A stretch of 64,000 nucleotides of DNA, from contig NZ_OLKL01000037.1 of assembly GCF_900291015.1 (NCBI RefSeq), positions 1-64,000 on the forward strand, read 5' to 3'. Of the stretch, positions 32,874-41,689 are shown piece by piece (the stretch's first letter is position 1; each line of letters starts with the position of its first letter). Made by a program: the position numbers and the translations under genes. Source of the DNA: Pseudomonas persica (GTDB taxonomy: Bacteria > Pseudomonadota > Gammaproteobacteria > Pseudomonadales > Pseudomonadaceae). The notes below the pieces were generated by a model. The model did not search any database, was not told the DNA's origin, and was given only the letters and a program-made list of their open reading frames with translations.

Positions 32874-34289
32874 TCAGCACTGCACCGCTTTCACCTCGAC
32901 GAACTCCGCCAGGCCCTCCTCGCCCCACTCGCGCCCGTTGCCCGACTGTTTGTAGCCACCGAACGGTGCCTGGTAGTTGAACCCGCCACCGTTGATGAAG
33001 CACTGCCCGGCGCGAATCTGCCGTGCCAGGGCCAGGCCATGCGCGCGGCTGCCGGCCCACACCGCGCTGGACAGGCCGAACGGCGAATCATTGGCCAGGG
33101 CCAACGCCTGGGCCTCATCGGCATAGGGAATCAGGCACAGCACCGGGCCGAAGATTTCCTCCTGGGCGATGCGCATGCGGTTGTCGACATCAGCGAACAA
33201 CGTCGGCGCCACGTAAAAGCCGCGCTCGAAGCCGGCTGGCGTGTCGCCGCCGCACAGCAGGCGCGCGCCCTCCTCCTGCCCCAGGCGAATGTAGTCGAGC
33301 ACGGTGCGCCGCTGCCCTGCCGAACACATCGGCCCGAGGAAGCTGGCCGGGTCACGCGGGTCACCCATGACCAGCGCACGGGTTTCGGCCTCGGCGATCT
33401 CCAGCGCCTCGGCATAGCGGCTGGCCGGCAGCAGCATGCGGGTCAGGGCCGTGCAGGTCTGCCCCGAGTTGATCATCACATCCTGTACGCCATGGCGCAC
33501 CGCCGCGTGCAGGTCGGCGTCGGCGGTGATCAGCAGCGGCGATTTGCCGCCCAGCTCCAGGCACACCCGCTTCACCGTCGGCGCAGCCGCCTGGGCCACG
33601 CGTACCCCGGCGCCGGTGGAGCCGGTGAATGACACCATGTCCACCTGCGGGTGCCGGGCCAGGGCCTCGCCGACCTTGGCCCCCGGCCCGCTGACCAGGT
33701 TGAACACCCCGGCCGGCAGGCCGATGGCATCGATCATCTCGGCCAGCATGAAGGCATGCAGCGGCGTTTCCTGGCTGGGCTTGACCACCACCGTGCAACC
33801 GGCGGCCAGGGCCGGCGCCAGCTTGCCAATCATCTGGTGCAGCGGGTAGTTCCACGGATTGATGAACGCGCACACACCAACGGCCTCGCGGTACACCAGC
33901 GAGTTACCGACTTCGCGCACCTCATCCATCAGCCCGGCCAGTTCGGCGTACTGCTCCAGCCCGGCGATCGGGCCCTCGACCTGCACCGCCTGGCACCACT
34001 GCACCGGCATGCCCAGCTCGTCGGTGATGACCGAGGCCATGTCCGCCGCGCGGCATTTCAGCTGTGCGGCCAACGCCGTTATGTACCCGGCACGTACACG
34101 GGACGGCGTACGTGACCAGCCCTCAAAGGCCCGCCGCGCGGCCATCACCGCCCGCTCGACATCGGCCTCGGCGCCCAGCGGCACGCGGCCGATGGCCTGT
34201 TCGCTGGCCGGGTCGATCACCTCGGCCATACCCTGCCCGCTCGGTACCTGCCAGGCGCCGTCGATGTACAGCCGCGCATACTCACGCAT
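32874..34289 (-). CDS. Aldehyde dehydrogenase of the arginine-type operon
   Basis: A 471-residue NAD(P)-dependent aldehyde dehydrogenase with NPWN at 144-147 (transition-state Asn), Glu245 in LELGGKS and the nucleophile Cys279 in NSGQTCTALTR. Its start overlaps the end of the AruH-type aminotransferase gene by 8 nt, so translation is coupled. In the transaminase route of arginine breakdown, 4-guanidinobutyraldehyde made by AruI must be oxidised, and this is the obvious enzyme for it here. The protein is shorter than KauB and belongs to a different branch, so the assignment rests on context. Confidence 0.9.
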   Translation of the reverse strand: MREYARLYIDGAWQVPSGQGMAEVIDPASEQAIGRVPLGAEADVERAVMAARRAFEGWSRTPSRVRAGYITALAAQLKCRAADMASVITDELGMPVQWCQAVQVEGPIAGLEQYAELAGLMDEVREVGNSLVYREAVGVCAFINPWNYPLHQMIGKLAPALAAGCTVVVKPSQETPLHAFMLAEMIDAIGLPAGVFNLVSGPGAKVGEALARHPQVDMVSFTGSTGAGVRVAQAAAPTVKRVCLELGGKSPLLITADADLHAAVRHGVQDVMINSGQTCTALTRMLLPASRYAEALEIAEAETRALVMGDPRDPASFLGPMCSAGQRRTVLDYIRLGQEEGARLLCGGDTPAGFERGFYVAPTLFADVDNRMRIAQEEIFGPVLCLIPYADEAQALALANDSPFGLSSAVWAGSRAHGLALARQIRAGQCFINGGGFNYQAPFGGYKQSGNGREWGEEGLAEFVEVKAVQC

Positions 34290-35472
34290 GGGCCTGCCCC
34301 GGCATCAGTGCGGCGGCGCAGCGGGCGATGCGCTGGCAAGCGTCGGCCAAGGCCTCGTTACCCTGTACCAGGCCCAGGCGGATATGCCCGGCAGCGCTGG
34401 GGCCGAAGGCTTCGCCGGCGAGCACCGACACGCCCTGGCTTTCGAGCAGGTGGTTGGCGAAGGCTTGGGCACTGAGGCCGGTCTCGCGGATGTCGACCAT
34501 CACGAACATACCGCCATCGGGCTTGAGCACCTTGATGCCCGGGCAGCCGGCCAACTGCTCGCACACCAGGTCGCGGCGCTGGCGATAGGCCGCGCGCATG
34601 CTGTCGAGCTCGGGCAGCTGCTGCTCCAGTGCGACCACGGCGGCGTCCTGGATGAAGTCCGGCGAGCCATACAGCATGCACAGGGCGAGGTTTTCCAGAT
34701 GGGTGGCCAGCTCGGTCGAACCGACCACCCAGCCCACCCGCCAGCCGGTCATGGCATGCGACTTCGACAGACTGTTGAGGGTGGCGGTGCGCTCGGCCAT
34801 GCCCGGCAGGCTGCCGGGGCTGACATGCTCACCGTCGTACAGCAGCTCGCTGTACACCTCGTCGGAGATCAGCCACAAATCGTGCGCGACGCACAGTTCG
34901 GCCAGCGCTTCCCAGCTGGCACGCGGCAGGCTCGCCCCCGAGGGGTTGTGCGGGCTGTTCAGGGCCAGGGCGCGGGTGCGCGGGGTGATGCGCGCGGCCA
35001 CGTCACGCGGGCACACGCGAAAGCCGTTCTCCGGCTTGACCGGCACCGGTACCACCTTGGCACCACAAGCACCGAACACCGCCTCGTAGGTCACGTACAT
35101 GGGTTCGGCGACAATCACCTCGTCACCCGGATCGAGCACGCACTGGGCTACGCAGTACAGCGCACACTGGGCCCCCGCCAGCACCGTCACCTGGTCGGCA
35201 TCGACGGCCTGGCCGCTGCGCTGCCGGTGGCGGTTGGCAATGGCCTGGCGCAGCGCCAGCTTGCCGCGTACATCGGCGTAATGGGTGTGGCCCGCACGCA
35301 GGCTGCCGATGGCCGCCTCGACGATCGGCGCAGGGGTGTCGAAGTCCGGGTCACCCACCGACAGCAGCAGGATATCCTTGCCCTCGGCCTGCAGCGCCAG
35401 GGCGCGGTAATGGATGTCCCAGGCGGCAGCCCCGTCGCCGGCGATGCGTTGAGTGAGCTTGGCGTAGCGCAT
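34282..35472 (-). CDS. aruH: AruH-like arginine:pyruvate aminotransferase
   Basis: A 396-residue class I PLP aminotransferase. Visible motifs: SVGDPDFDTPAP at the start, NSPHNPSG, SDEVYSELLYDG and the Schiff-base Lys in SLSKSHAMTGWRVGW. Its position beside an AruI-type decarboxylase gene matches AruH, which transfers the amino group of arginine to pyruvate, giving 2-ketoarginine. AruH enzymes also accept other basic amino acids, including D-forms after racemisation. GGGAG lies 7 nt before ATG. It follows the racemase gene by 24 nt in the same operon. Specificity is inferred from context. Confidence 0.85.
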   Translation of the reverse strand: MRYAKLTQRIAGDGAAAWDIHYRALALQAEGKDILLLSVGDPDFDTPAPIVEAAIGSLRAGHTHYADVRGKLALRQAIANRHRQRSGQAVDADQVTVLAGAQCALYCVAQCVLDPGDEVIVAEPMYVTYEAVFGACGAKVVPVPVKPENGFRVCPRDVAARITPRTRALALNSPHNPSGASLPRASWEALAELCVAHDLWLISDEVYSELLYDGEHVSPGSLPGMAERTATLNSLSKSHAMTGWRVGWVVGSTELATHLENLALCMLYGSPDFIQDAAVVALEQQLPELDSMRAAYRQRRDLVCEQLAGCPGIKVLKPDGGMFVMVDIRETGLSAQAFANHLLESQGVSVLAGEAFGPSAAGHIRLGLVQGNEALADACQRIARCAAALMPGQAHA

Positions 35473-35496
35473 GGCAATCTCCCTTCATTGGCGGTT

Positions 35497-36726
35497 TCAG
35501 TCGACGAGAATCTTCGGGTTGGAACTGCCCCATACGGTGTACAGGTCGGCGAGCAGCGCGCCGTTGATTTCTTCCATCTCGGCCTGGGTGATTTCAGCCC
35601 CGGCCTGTTTGCCGAACAGCACCACTTCGTTGCCACCCTTCACATCGGGGAAGTCGGTGACATCGACCATCAAGGTGTTCATCGACACCTTGCCCACCAC
35701 CGGCACACGGTGGCCGTTGATCAGCACATGGCCCTTGTTGGTGAACACCCGGCGGTAGCCATCGGAGTAGCCGACGGTGATGTTGGCCAGGCGCGAATCA
35801 CGCGCCAGGGTGAAGGTGCGGTCGTAGCCGACAGTGTTGCCTGCCGGGTAGCTGTGCACCGCCGCCACGTGCGACTTGAACTGCATGACACGTTGGTATT
35901 CGGTGCGCGTCGGCACGGTGTCGCCGAACAGCGCGCCGCCGGTGCGCACCATGTCCAGGCGCGCTTCCGGCACTTCCAGCGTAGCGAAGGAGTTGGCGGC
36001 GTGCAGGGTGAGCTTGCTGCGATCAAGTTTCGCATGCTTGATCAGCCAGTCGGTCTGCTCGTTGAACGCTGCCAGGCCTTTACGCACATCGTCCTTGTCT
36101 TCCACGGCGAAGTGGGTCATCAGCGCGACCAGCTTGAGGTGCTTCTGGTCGGTGACCTGCAGCGCTTCGCCACGGCCGGACCAGGTGCTCATTTCCACGC
36201 CGTTGCGGCTCATGCCGCTGGAATTGAGCGCCAGATGGATGCGCAGGGTCTTGCCATGGCGTTCAGCGATGGCATCGAGCTGGCGGGCGAACTCGGCGCT
36301 GCCGACCAGTTCTTCCATGTCGTACTGCAAGGCCTCTTCCACTTCGCCGAGGCTGGCCAGGCGTACCCGCACCAGTTGCCCGGTGAAGCCGCTGGCGCGG
36401 ACCACGCGGGCCTCCTCATTGCTGGCCACCGCCACGCAGGGCACGCCTTGGGCGATGATCGACGGCATCACCAGGCCGATACCGTGGCCATAAGCATCGG
36501 CCTTGAGCACGGCGCACAGCTTGGACTTGCCGCCCAGTTCGGCCTGCAAGGTACGGATGTTGTGTTGCAGCGCGCCGGCACTGATTTCGACCCAGGCGTT
36601 GCTGTTCTGCACGGTCAGGGCCGTGGTGCCGTTGTCCATCGACAGAGGCGGTGCGGCGTACAGCGGGGCCTGGCCAGTGATCAGCAGAGCCAAGGATGCA
36701 GCCAGAAGGGTACGGCGAAATGGCAT
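35497..36726 (-). CDS. alr: Periplasmic broad-specificity amino-acid racemase
   Basis: A 409-residue fold-type III PLP racemase with an N-terminal signal peptide (MPFRRTLLAASLALLITG, cleavage after about residue 24). The PLP Lys75 lies in CAVLKADAYGHGIG. The sequence follows the P. taetrolens/P. putida group of periplasmic racemases acting on Lys, Arg, Ornithine, Met, Ala and others. These differ from cytosolic Alr by the signal peptide and markers such as NSSGMSRNGVEM and ANSFATLEVPEARLDMVRTGG. It lies between the AruI- and AruH-type genes, so it probably converts external D-arginine or D-lysine to the L-form before uptake, or the reverse. The start is set by the signal peptide. Confidence 0.93.
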   Translation of the reverse strand: MPFRRTLLAASLALLITGQAPLYAAPPLSMDNGTTALTVQNSNAWVEISAGALQHNIRTLQAELGGKSKLCAVLKADAYGHGIGLVMPSIIAQGVPCVAVASNEEARVVRASGFTGQLVRVRLASLGEVEEALQYDMEELVGSAEFARQLDAIAERHGKTLRIHLALNSSGMSRNGVEMSTWSGRGEALQVTDQKHLKLVALMTHFAVEDKDDVRKGLAAFNEQTDWLIKHAKLDRSKLTLHAANSFATLEVPEARLDMVRTGGALFGDTVPTRTEYQRVMQFKSHVAAVHSYPAGNTVGYDRTFTLARDSRLANITVGYSDGYRRVFTNKGHVLINGHRVPVVGKVSMNTLMVDVTDFPDVKGGNEVVLFGKQAGAEITQAEMEEINGALLADLYTVWGSSNPKILVD

Positions 36727-36760
36727 GGTGATTTCTCTTGTTGTTCGTGGTGTCTGCGGC

Positions 36761-38368
36761 TTAGCAGACGCAGGTATGTTTAAGTTCGATAAAGGTGACG
36801 CCGGGGGTGGCGAAACCGCTGGCCAGATCGGCCTGCAGCGCGTCCAGGTCACGCGGCTGGCGCACGGTGCAACCGAAGGCACGGGCCAGACCGATGAAAT
36901 CCGGGTTGCGCGGCAGTACGCCGACCGGCTCGATATCCAGCCCGAGCATGTCGTCGCGGATCTGGCCAAGGGCGTCATTGTTCCACAACAGCACGACCAG
37001 CGGTCGGTCCAGTTCCTCGACCGCCGTGGCCAGTTCCTGGGCGGTGTAGAGGAAGCCGCCGTCGCCTACCAGCACCAGGCCTGGGCGGTGATCGCTGGCG
37101 AACATGCCGCCGATGCCGGCCGGCAGGCCGTAGCCGAGGGTGCCGTAACCGGTCGGGTGCAGCCAGCTGCGCGGCGCCCGGCTGGCGAAGGCGTAGTTGC
37201 CGGTGTAGGCCAGCTGGGTCATGTCGCTGCTGATGAAGGCATCGTCGGGCAGCACGGCGGCAATGCGGTCGAGGATTGCCTGGTGCACGGCCTGCAGCGG
37301 CGCATGCCCGCTGCGAATGGCCAGGCGCAGGTTGGCCACGGCTTCGCTGGCCTGGGTCGGGTCACGGTGCAGCGCTGGCAGGTGTTCGAGCAGGCCGGCC
37401 AGGGTCTGCCGGGCATCGCCGTGCAGGGCAATGGCACAGGGGTAGAAGTCGTTGAACTTGCGCGGGTCGATGTCGACACGCAGCAGCTGGCCAGTGATCG
37501 GCAGGCGCTCGCGCCAGAAGTCGGTATCGGCCATTTCGGTACCCACGGCCAGCACCACGTCGGCCTGGCTGATCAGCTGCCAGCCGGGCTCGACGCACAG
37601 GCTGGCGCCGGCATTCAGTGGCGCGTCCGCTGGCAGCAGGCCCTTGCCGGCCACGCTGGTGAACAGTGGGGCTGCCAGCCGGGTGCTCAGTTGCTGCAGC
37701 TGCTCGGCCGCGTGCAGTGCCCCACCGCCGGCAATGATCATCGGGCGCTTGGCGGCGGCCAGCTTCACGGCGGCCAGGTCGAGGGTGTCGCGGCACGGCT
37801 GGCCACGCCCGGGGCGGCGCACCACCTCATCGCTCCAGTCACAGCTGACCGGCGCGGCCAGTACGTCCAGCGGCACCGAGATGTGCACCGGGCGCGGCCG
37901 TTCGCTGTCGAACACGGCCCAGGCGCGGGCGATCAGTTCGGGCAGGTCGTCACCGCGCAGGGCCACGGCGGAGAACGCGGTAATCGGCGCGGTCATGGCG
38001 CGCTGGTCCTGGGTTTCGTGCAGGCAGCCCCAGCCCTTGCCCAGGCTGGCAGTGTGGTTGACGCTGGAAATCACCAGCATCGGGATGGAGTCGGCATAGG
38101 CCTGGCCGATGGCAGTGGCGGCATTGGTCACGCCCGGGCCGGTGATGACGAAGCATACCCCCGGTTTGCCACTTACCCGGGCATAGCCGTCGGCCATGAA
38201 GCCGGCGCCCTGCTCATGGCGGGTCAGTACATGGCGGATGCCGCTGCCCGGCAGGCCACGGTACAGCTCCAGGGTGTGCACGCCGGGGATGCCGAATACC
38301 GTTTCCACGCCGTAGTTGGCCAGCAGGCGCACCAACGCCTGACCGGCAGTCTGGTGGTGCTTATTCAT
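36761..38368 (-). CDS. aruI: AruI-like 2-ketoarginine decarboxylase (TPP enzyme)
   Basis: A 535-residue thiamine-diphosphate enzyme of the acetolactate-synthase fold. The proton-relay Glu51 is in LTRHEQGAGFMADGYAR, and the TPP/Mg motif GDGGFLYTAQELATAVEELD ends in the WNN contact. It follows the pattern of AruI, which decarboxylates 5-guanidino-2-oxopentanoate to 4-guanidinobutyraldehyde. It overlaps the acyl-CoA ligase gene by 8 nt and precedes the racemase by 34 nt. An acetolactate-synthase-like role is much less likely because no small subunit is nearby and AruH is. Confidence 0.85.
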   Translation of the reverse strand: MNKHHQTAGQALVRLLANYGVETVFGIPGVHTLELYRGLPGSGIRHVLTRHEQGAGFMADGYARVSGKPGVCFVITGPGVTNAATAIGQAYADSIPMLVISSVNHTASLGKGWGCLHETQDQRAMTAPITAFSAVALRGDDLPELIARAWAVFDSERPRPVHISVPLDVLAAPVSCDWSDEVVRRPGRGQPCRDTLDLAAVKLAAAKRPMIIAGGGALHAAEQLQQLSTRLAAPLFTSVAGKGLLPADAPLNAGASLCVEPGWQLISQADVVLAVGTEMADTDFWRERLPITGQLLRVDIDPRKFNDFYPCAIALHGDARQTLAGLLEHLPALHRDPTQASEAVANLRLAIRSGHAPLQAVHQAILDRIAAVLPDDAFISSDMTQLAYTGNYAFASRAPRSWLHPTGYGTLGYGLPAGIGGMFASDHRPGLVLVGDGGFLYTAQELATAVEELDRPLVVLLWNNDALGQIRDDMLGLDIEPVGVLPRNPDFIGLARAFGCTVRQPRDLDALQADLASGFATPGVTFIELKHTCVC

Positions 38369-40478
38369 GTCGTTCTCCTTGCGCCTGACCGAGGCGGATC
38401 AGCGCGTCGACCGCAGTGGTGCCATGGGCACCGACCATCAATGGGTTCACATCCAGTTCCAGCAGTTGCCCGGCGTTTTCGCAGGCGTAGTCGGCCACCG
38501 CGCGGATAGCCGCAACCAAGGCGTCCAGATCGGCGGCCGGGCGGCCACGAAAGCCTTGCAGCAGGCTGGCGCTGCGCAGGCTGAGCAGCGCGGCACGGAT
38601 GGCGCTGTCGGTGGTCGGCAGCAACAGGCTGACGCTGTCCTTGAGCAGCTCGACCAGCACGCCACCGGCACCGATCACCAGGGCCAGGGCGAAGTCCGGC
38701 TCGCGCTTGATGCCGACGATCAGTTCAGCCAGCGGCGGCTCGGCCATGGGTTCGAGCAGCACCTGGTCGAACGCTACCTGTGGGGCGTAGGCGGTGATGC
38801 GCTGGCGCATCTGCACCAGCGCGACCTCGAGGGCAGCGGCATCGCGCAGGTTCAGCGCCACCGCTCCGGCTTCGGTCTTGTGCGGCAGTTGCGCGCTGAG
38901 CGCCTTCACTACCAGCGGGTAGCCGACGCGGGTGGCGTCTGCCACGGCGCGCTCGGGGGTGCTCAGCACCCCGGCTGGTACCGGCAGGCCGAAGGCACGC
39001 AGGGCTTGCTTGGATTGCCATTCGTCCAGCAGGCGGCTCTCGCCTGGGAGCGCCTGTGGGCACAGCGGCACCCGCGCGGCCTCGCCCTGCTCCAGCAGCC
39101 GCTGGCGGTTGCGCTGGTAGGCGACGATGCGGCCCCAGGCTGCCAGGCCATCTTCCACACCCTGCAGGGCGGCGATGCCACGCGCGTGCAAGCGCTCACG
39201 CGCGCAGGCGGGCAACAGTTCCGGGAACGCCGAAGTGACGAAGCCGATCTTGCCGTGGCGTTCCAGCGCATCGCAGTACAGCGCCAGCAGCAGGTCGCAT
39301 TCCTTGCGTTCGCCGGAGAACGCCGCCGGGTAGTCCAGCACCAGCATGGCCGCGTCGGCGGCGCCGCTCAGGGTGCTGTCGAGCATACGTTGCAGGGCCG
39401 CTGCATCACCCCAGATGGCAGTGGTGAAATCCAGCGGGTTGACCAGGTTGGCATAGGCCGGCAGCACTTCGGCCAGTGCCGCCACCTGCCCTTGTTCGAG
39501 CTTCGGCAGGCTCAATTGGTTACGCTCGGCATAGTCGGCGATCAAGCCGGCATCACCACCGGAACAGGCCAGGGCGAGCAGCTCGCCATTCACCGGCAAG
39601 CGCCCACAGGCAGCGGCCTTGAGGGTTTCGACGAAGCTCACCGGGCCACTGACGCGGATCACGCCCAGGCGCTGGAACAGGCTGTCGTACAAGGCGTCGG
39701 AGCCGGACAGCGAGCTGGTGTGGCTGAGCGCCAGTTCGGCACCGATCTGCGACACGCCAGTCTTCAGCGCAATGACCGGCGTACCCTGCTGCAACGCCTT
39801 GCAGGCAGCGCGGGCGAAGCCTGGCACGTTCTTCAGGCCCTCCAGGTGCAGGCCGATCGCGGTTACCCGTGGGTCGTCGAGCAGTACGTCCATCAGCTCG
39901 GCCACGCCCAGTTGTGCCTGGTTGCCGACCGAGGCCATGTAGGCCACCGGCAGCGAGCGCTCGCTCATCGACAGGTTGTAGGCGAAATTGCCGCTCTGGG
40001 TGAGGATCGCCACGCCCTTCTCCACCTGCTGGCCACCATGGGCCACCGGCCACAGGGCAGCGCCGTGCAGGTAGTCGAGCAGGCCGTAGCAGTTGGGGCC
40101 TAGCAAGGCCATGTTGCCGGCGGCAGCGAGCAGGCGCTGCTGCAGCTGGCGGCCTTCCTCGCCGCTTTCGGCAAAGCCCGAGGCATAGCAGATGGCGCCA
40201 CCGGCGCCGCGTGCGGCCAACTCGGCAACGCACTGCAAGGTCAGCTCACGGTTGGTGGCGATGAACACCGCGTCCGGGGCATACGGCAAGTCGGCCACCC
40301 GTGCCACGCAGGGGATGCCTTCGAGGCTGTCATGCTGCGGGTTGACCAGCCACAGCTCGCCGCCAAAGCCACCTTCGGCGCAGCGCTTGAGCGCCCGCGC
40401 CATGCTGCGCCCGCCGATGAAGGCCAGGTGCCGGGGCGCCAGCAGGCGCTTGAGGTTGTCACGAATCGAATGCGACAT
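38361..40478 (-). CDS. Acyl-CoA ligase, ADP-forming (acetate--CoA ligase family)
   Basis: A 705-residue fused NDP-forming acyl-CoA synthetase. The N-terminal CoA-binding domain (about 1-130) has PRHLAFIGGRSMARALKR, the central succinyl-CoA-synthetase-like domain holds the phospho-His in LSHTSSLSGSD, and the C-terminal ATP-grasp part (about 480-700) includes GYPLVVKALSAQLPHKTEAG. Such enzymes activate small carboxylates. It overlaps the AruI-type gene and follows an acyl-CoA dehydrogenase by 17 nt, so it probably makes the CoA ester of the acid produced by this operon. Confidence 0.88.
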   Translation of the reverse strand: MSHSIRDNLKRLLAPRHLAFIGGRSMARALKRCAEGGFGGELWLVNPQHDSLEGIPCVARVADLPYAPDAVFIATNRELTLQCVAELAARGAGGAICYASGFAESGEEGRQLQQRLLAAAGNMALLGPNCYGLLDYLHGAALWPVAHGGQQVEKGVAILTQSGNFAYNLSMSERSLPVAYMASVGNQAQLGVAELMDVLLDDPRVTAIGLHLEGLKNVPGFARAACKALQQGTPVIALKTGVSQIGAELALSHTSSLSGSDALYDSLFQRLGVIRVSGPVSFVETLKAAACGRLPVNGELLALACSGGDAGLIADYAERNQLSLPKLEQGQVAALAEVLPAYANLVNPLDFTTAIWGDAAALQRMLDSTLSGAADAAMLVLDYPAAFSGERKECDLLLALYCDALERHGKIGFVTSAFPELLPACARERLHARGIAALQGVEDGLAAWGRIVAYQRNRQRLLEQGEAARVPLCPQALPGESRLLDEWQSKQALRAFGLPVPAGVLSTPERAVADATRVGYPLVVKALSAQLPHKTEAGAVALNLRDAAALEVALVQMRQRITAYAPQVAFDQVLLEPMAEPPLAELIVGIKREPDFALALVIGAGGVLVELLKDSVSLLLPTTDSAIRAALLSLRSASLLQGFRGRPAADLDALVAAIRAVADYACENAGQLLELDVNPLMVGAHGTTAVDALIRLGQAQGERHE

Positions 40479-40495
40479 GGGTGTTCTCCTGGCGC

Positions 40496-41656
40496 TCAGC
40501 GCAGCAGCGGGCGCAGCAGTTCGCGGGCGATGATGTGCCGCTGGATCTCCGAGGTGCCTTCCCAGATGCGCTCGATGCGTGCGTTGCGCCAGATGCGCTC
40601 GACCGGCCCTTCGTCCATCAGGCCCATGCCGCCGAAGATCTGCACGGCTTCATCAGCGACCTTGCCCAGCACCTCACTGGCGAACAGCTTGGCCATGCCG
40701 GCCTCGCCGTCAGTCATGCTGCCCTGGTCCATCTTCCAGGCGGTATGCAGGGTGAGCATTTCCGCAGCGCGAATCTGCGTGGCCATGTCGGCCAGCTTGA
40801 ACGACACGCCCTGGTAGCTGCCGATGGCCTGGCCGAACTGCTTGCGGTCGGCGGCCCATTGCAACGACAGGTCGAGGGCGCGCTGGGCCTGGCCCACGCA
40901 GTTGGCGGCGACCATCACCCGGCCGGCGGTGAGCCAGGCGTTGGCCACCTCCCAGCCCTTGCCGACCTCACCCAGCACCTTGCTGGCCGGTACCCGGCAG
41001 TCGTCGAAGAACAGCTCGTAGGTGTGGTAACCACGATTGCTCACGCACTTGGGGCCACGGCGGATGGTCATGCCCGGCGTGCCGCGGTCGACCAGCAAGG
41101 CGGTTACCGCATTGCGCTTGCGCCCGTTGTGCTCGTAGGTGTCGGTAACGGCGAAGACGATGGCGAAATCGGCGTGGCCGGCGTGGCTGATGAAGTGCTT
41201 GCTGCCGTTGATGACGAAGTCGTCACCCTGGCGCACGGCGCGGGTCTTGATGGCGTTGGCATCGGAACCGGCACCTGGTTCGGTGAGGGCGAAGCAGTCG
41301 ATCTTCTCGCCCTGCACGCACGGCAACAGGTAGTCGTTGACCTGCTCCTCCTTGCAGGCCATGAGGATTTTCGACGGCCGCGCGACGAACACGTGCAGGG
41401 CCCAGGACACCTTGGACAACTCACGCTCGATCAGCGCCTGGGACAGGTAGTCCAGGCCACCACCGCCGACCTCCTCGGGCATGTTGAAGGCATGGAACCC
41501 GGCGGCGATAGCCTTGCCGCGGATCTGCGCAGCCAACTCGGGCGACACGGCGTCGGCGCGGTCTACCGCCTCCTCATGGGGCAGCAGCTCCTTGGCGACA
41601 AAGCTGCGTACCGCTTCCACCAACATTTCTTGTTCTTGAGTCAGTTGGAAATTCAT
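40496..41656 (-). CDS. Acyl-CoA dehydrogenase
   Basis: A 386-residue flavoprotein of the acyl-CoA dehydrogenase family with the usual three domains. N-terminal helices; a beta domain with CFALTEPGAGSDANAIKTRA (FAD and substrate contacts, about 124-143); and a C-terminal helical domain ending RIWEGTSEIQRHIIAREL, which holds the catalytic Glu (WEGTSE). It would introduce a C2-C3 double bond in an acyl-CoA and pass electrons to ETF. It sits between the crotonase and CoA-ligase genes with short gaps (33 and 17 nt), so a beta-oxidation-like step belongs to this operon. Confidence 0.92.
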   Translation of the reverse strand: MNFQLTQEQEMLVEAVRSFVAKELLPHEEAVDRADAVSPELAAQIRGKAIAAGFHAFNMPEEVGGGGLDYLSQALIERELSKVSWALHVFVARPSKILMACKEEQVNDYLLPCVQGEKIDCFALTEPGAGSDANAIKTRAVRQGDDFVINGSKHFISHAGHADFAIVFAVTDTYEHNGRKRNAVTALLVDRGTPGMTIRRGPKCVSNRGYHTYELFFDDCRVPASKVLGEVGKGWEVANAWLTAGRVMVAANCVGQAQRALDLSLQWAADRKQFGQAIGSYQGVSFKLADMATQIRAAEMLTLHTAWKMDQGSMTDGEAGMAKLFASEVLGKVADEAVQIFGGMGLMDEGPVERIWRNARIERIWEGTSEIQRHIIARELLRPLLR

Positions 41657-41689
41657 CTGCGAAGGTCCTGGTGAGGGTCGGTTATCGGG

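Noticed and set aside
33859..36783. A 974-codon plus-strand frame across the aldehyde dehydrogenase, aminotransferase and racemase genes
   Set aside because: It is antisense to three recognised, motif-bearing genes; its residues are His/Gln/Arg-rich as expected for a mirror frame of GC-rich coding DNA.
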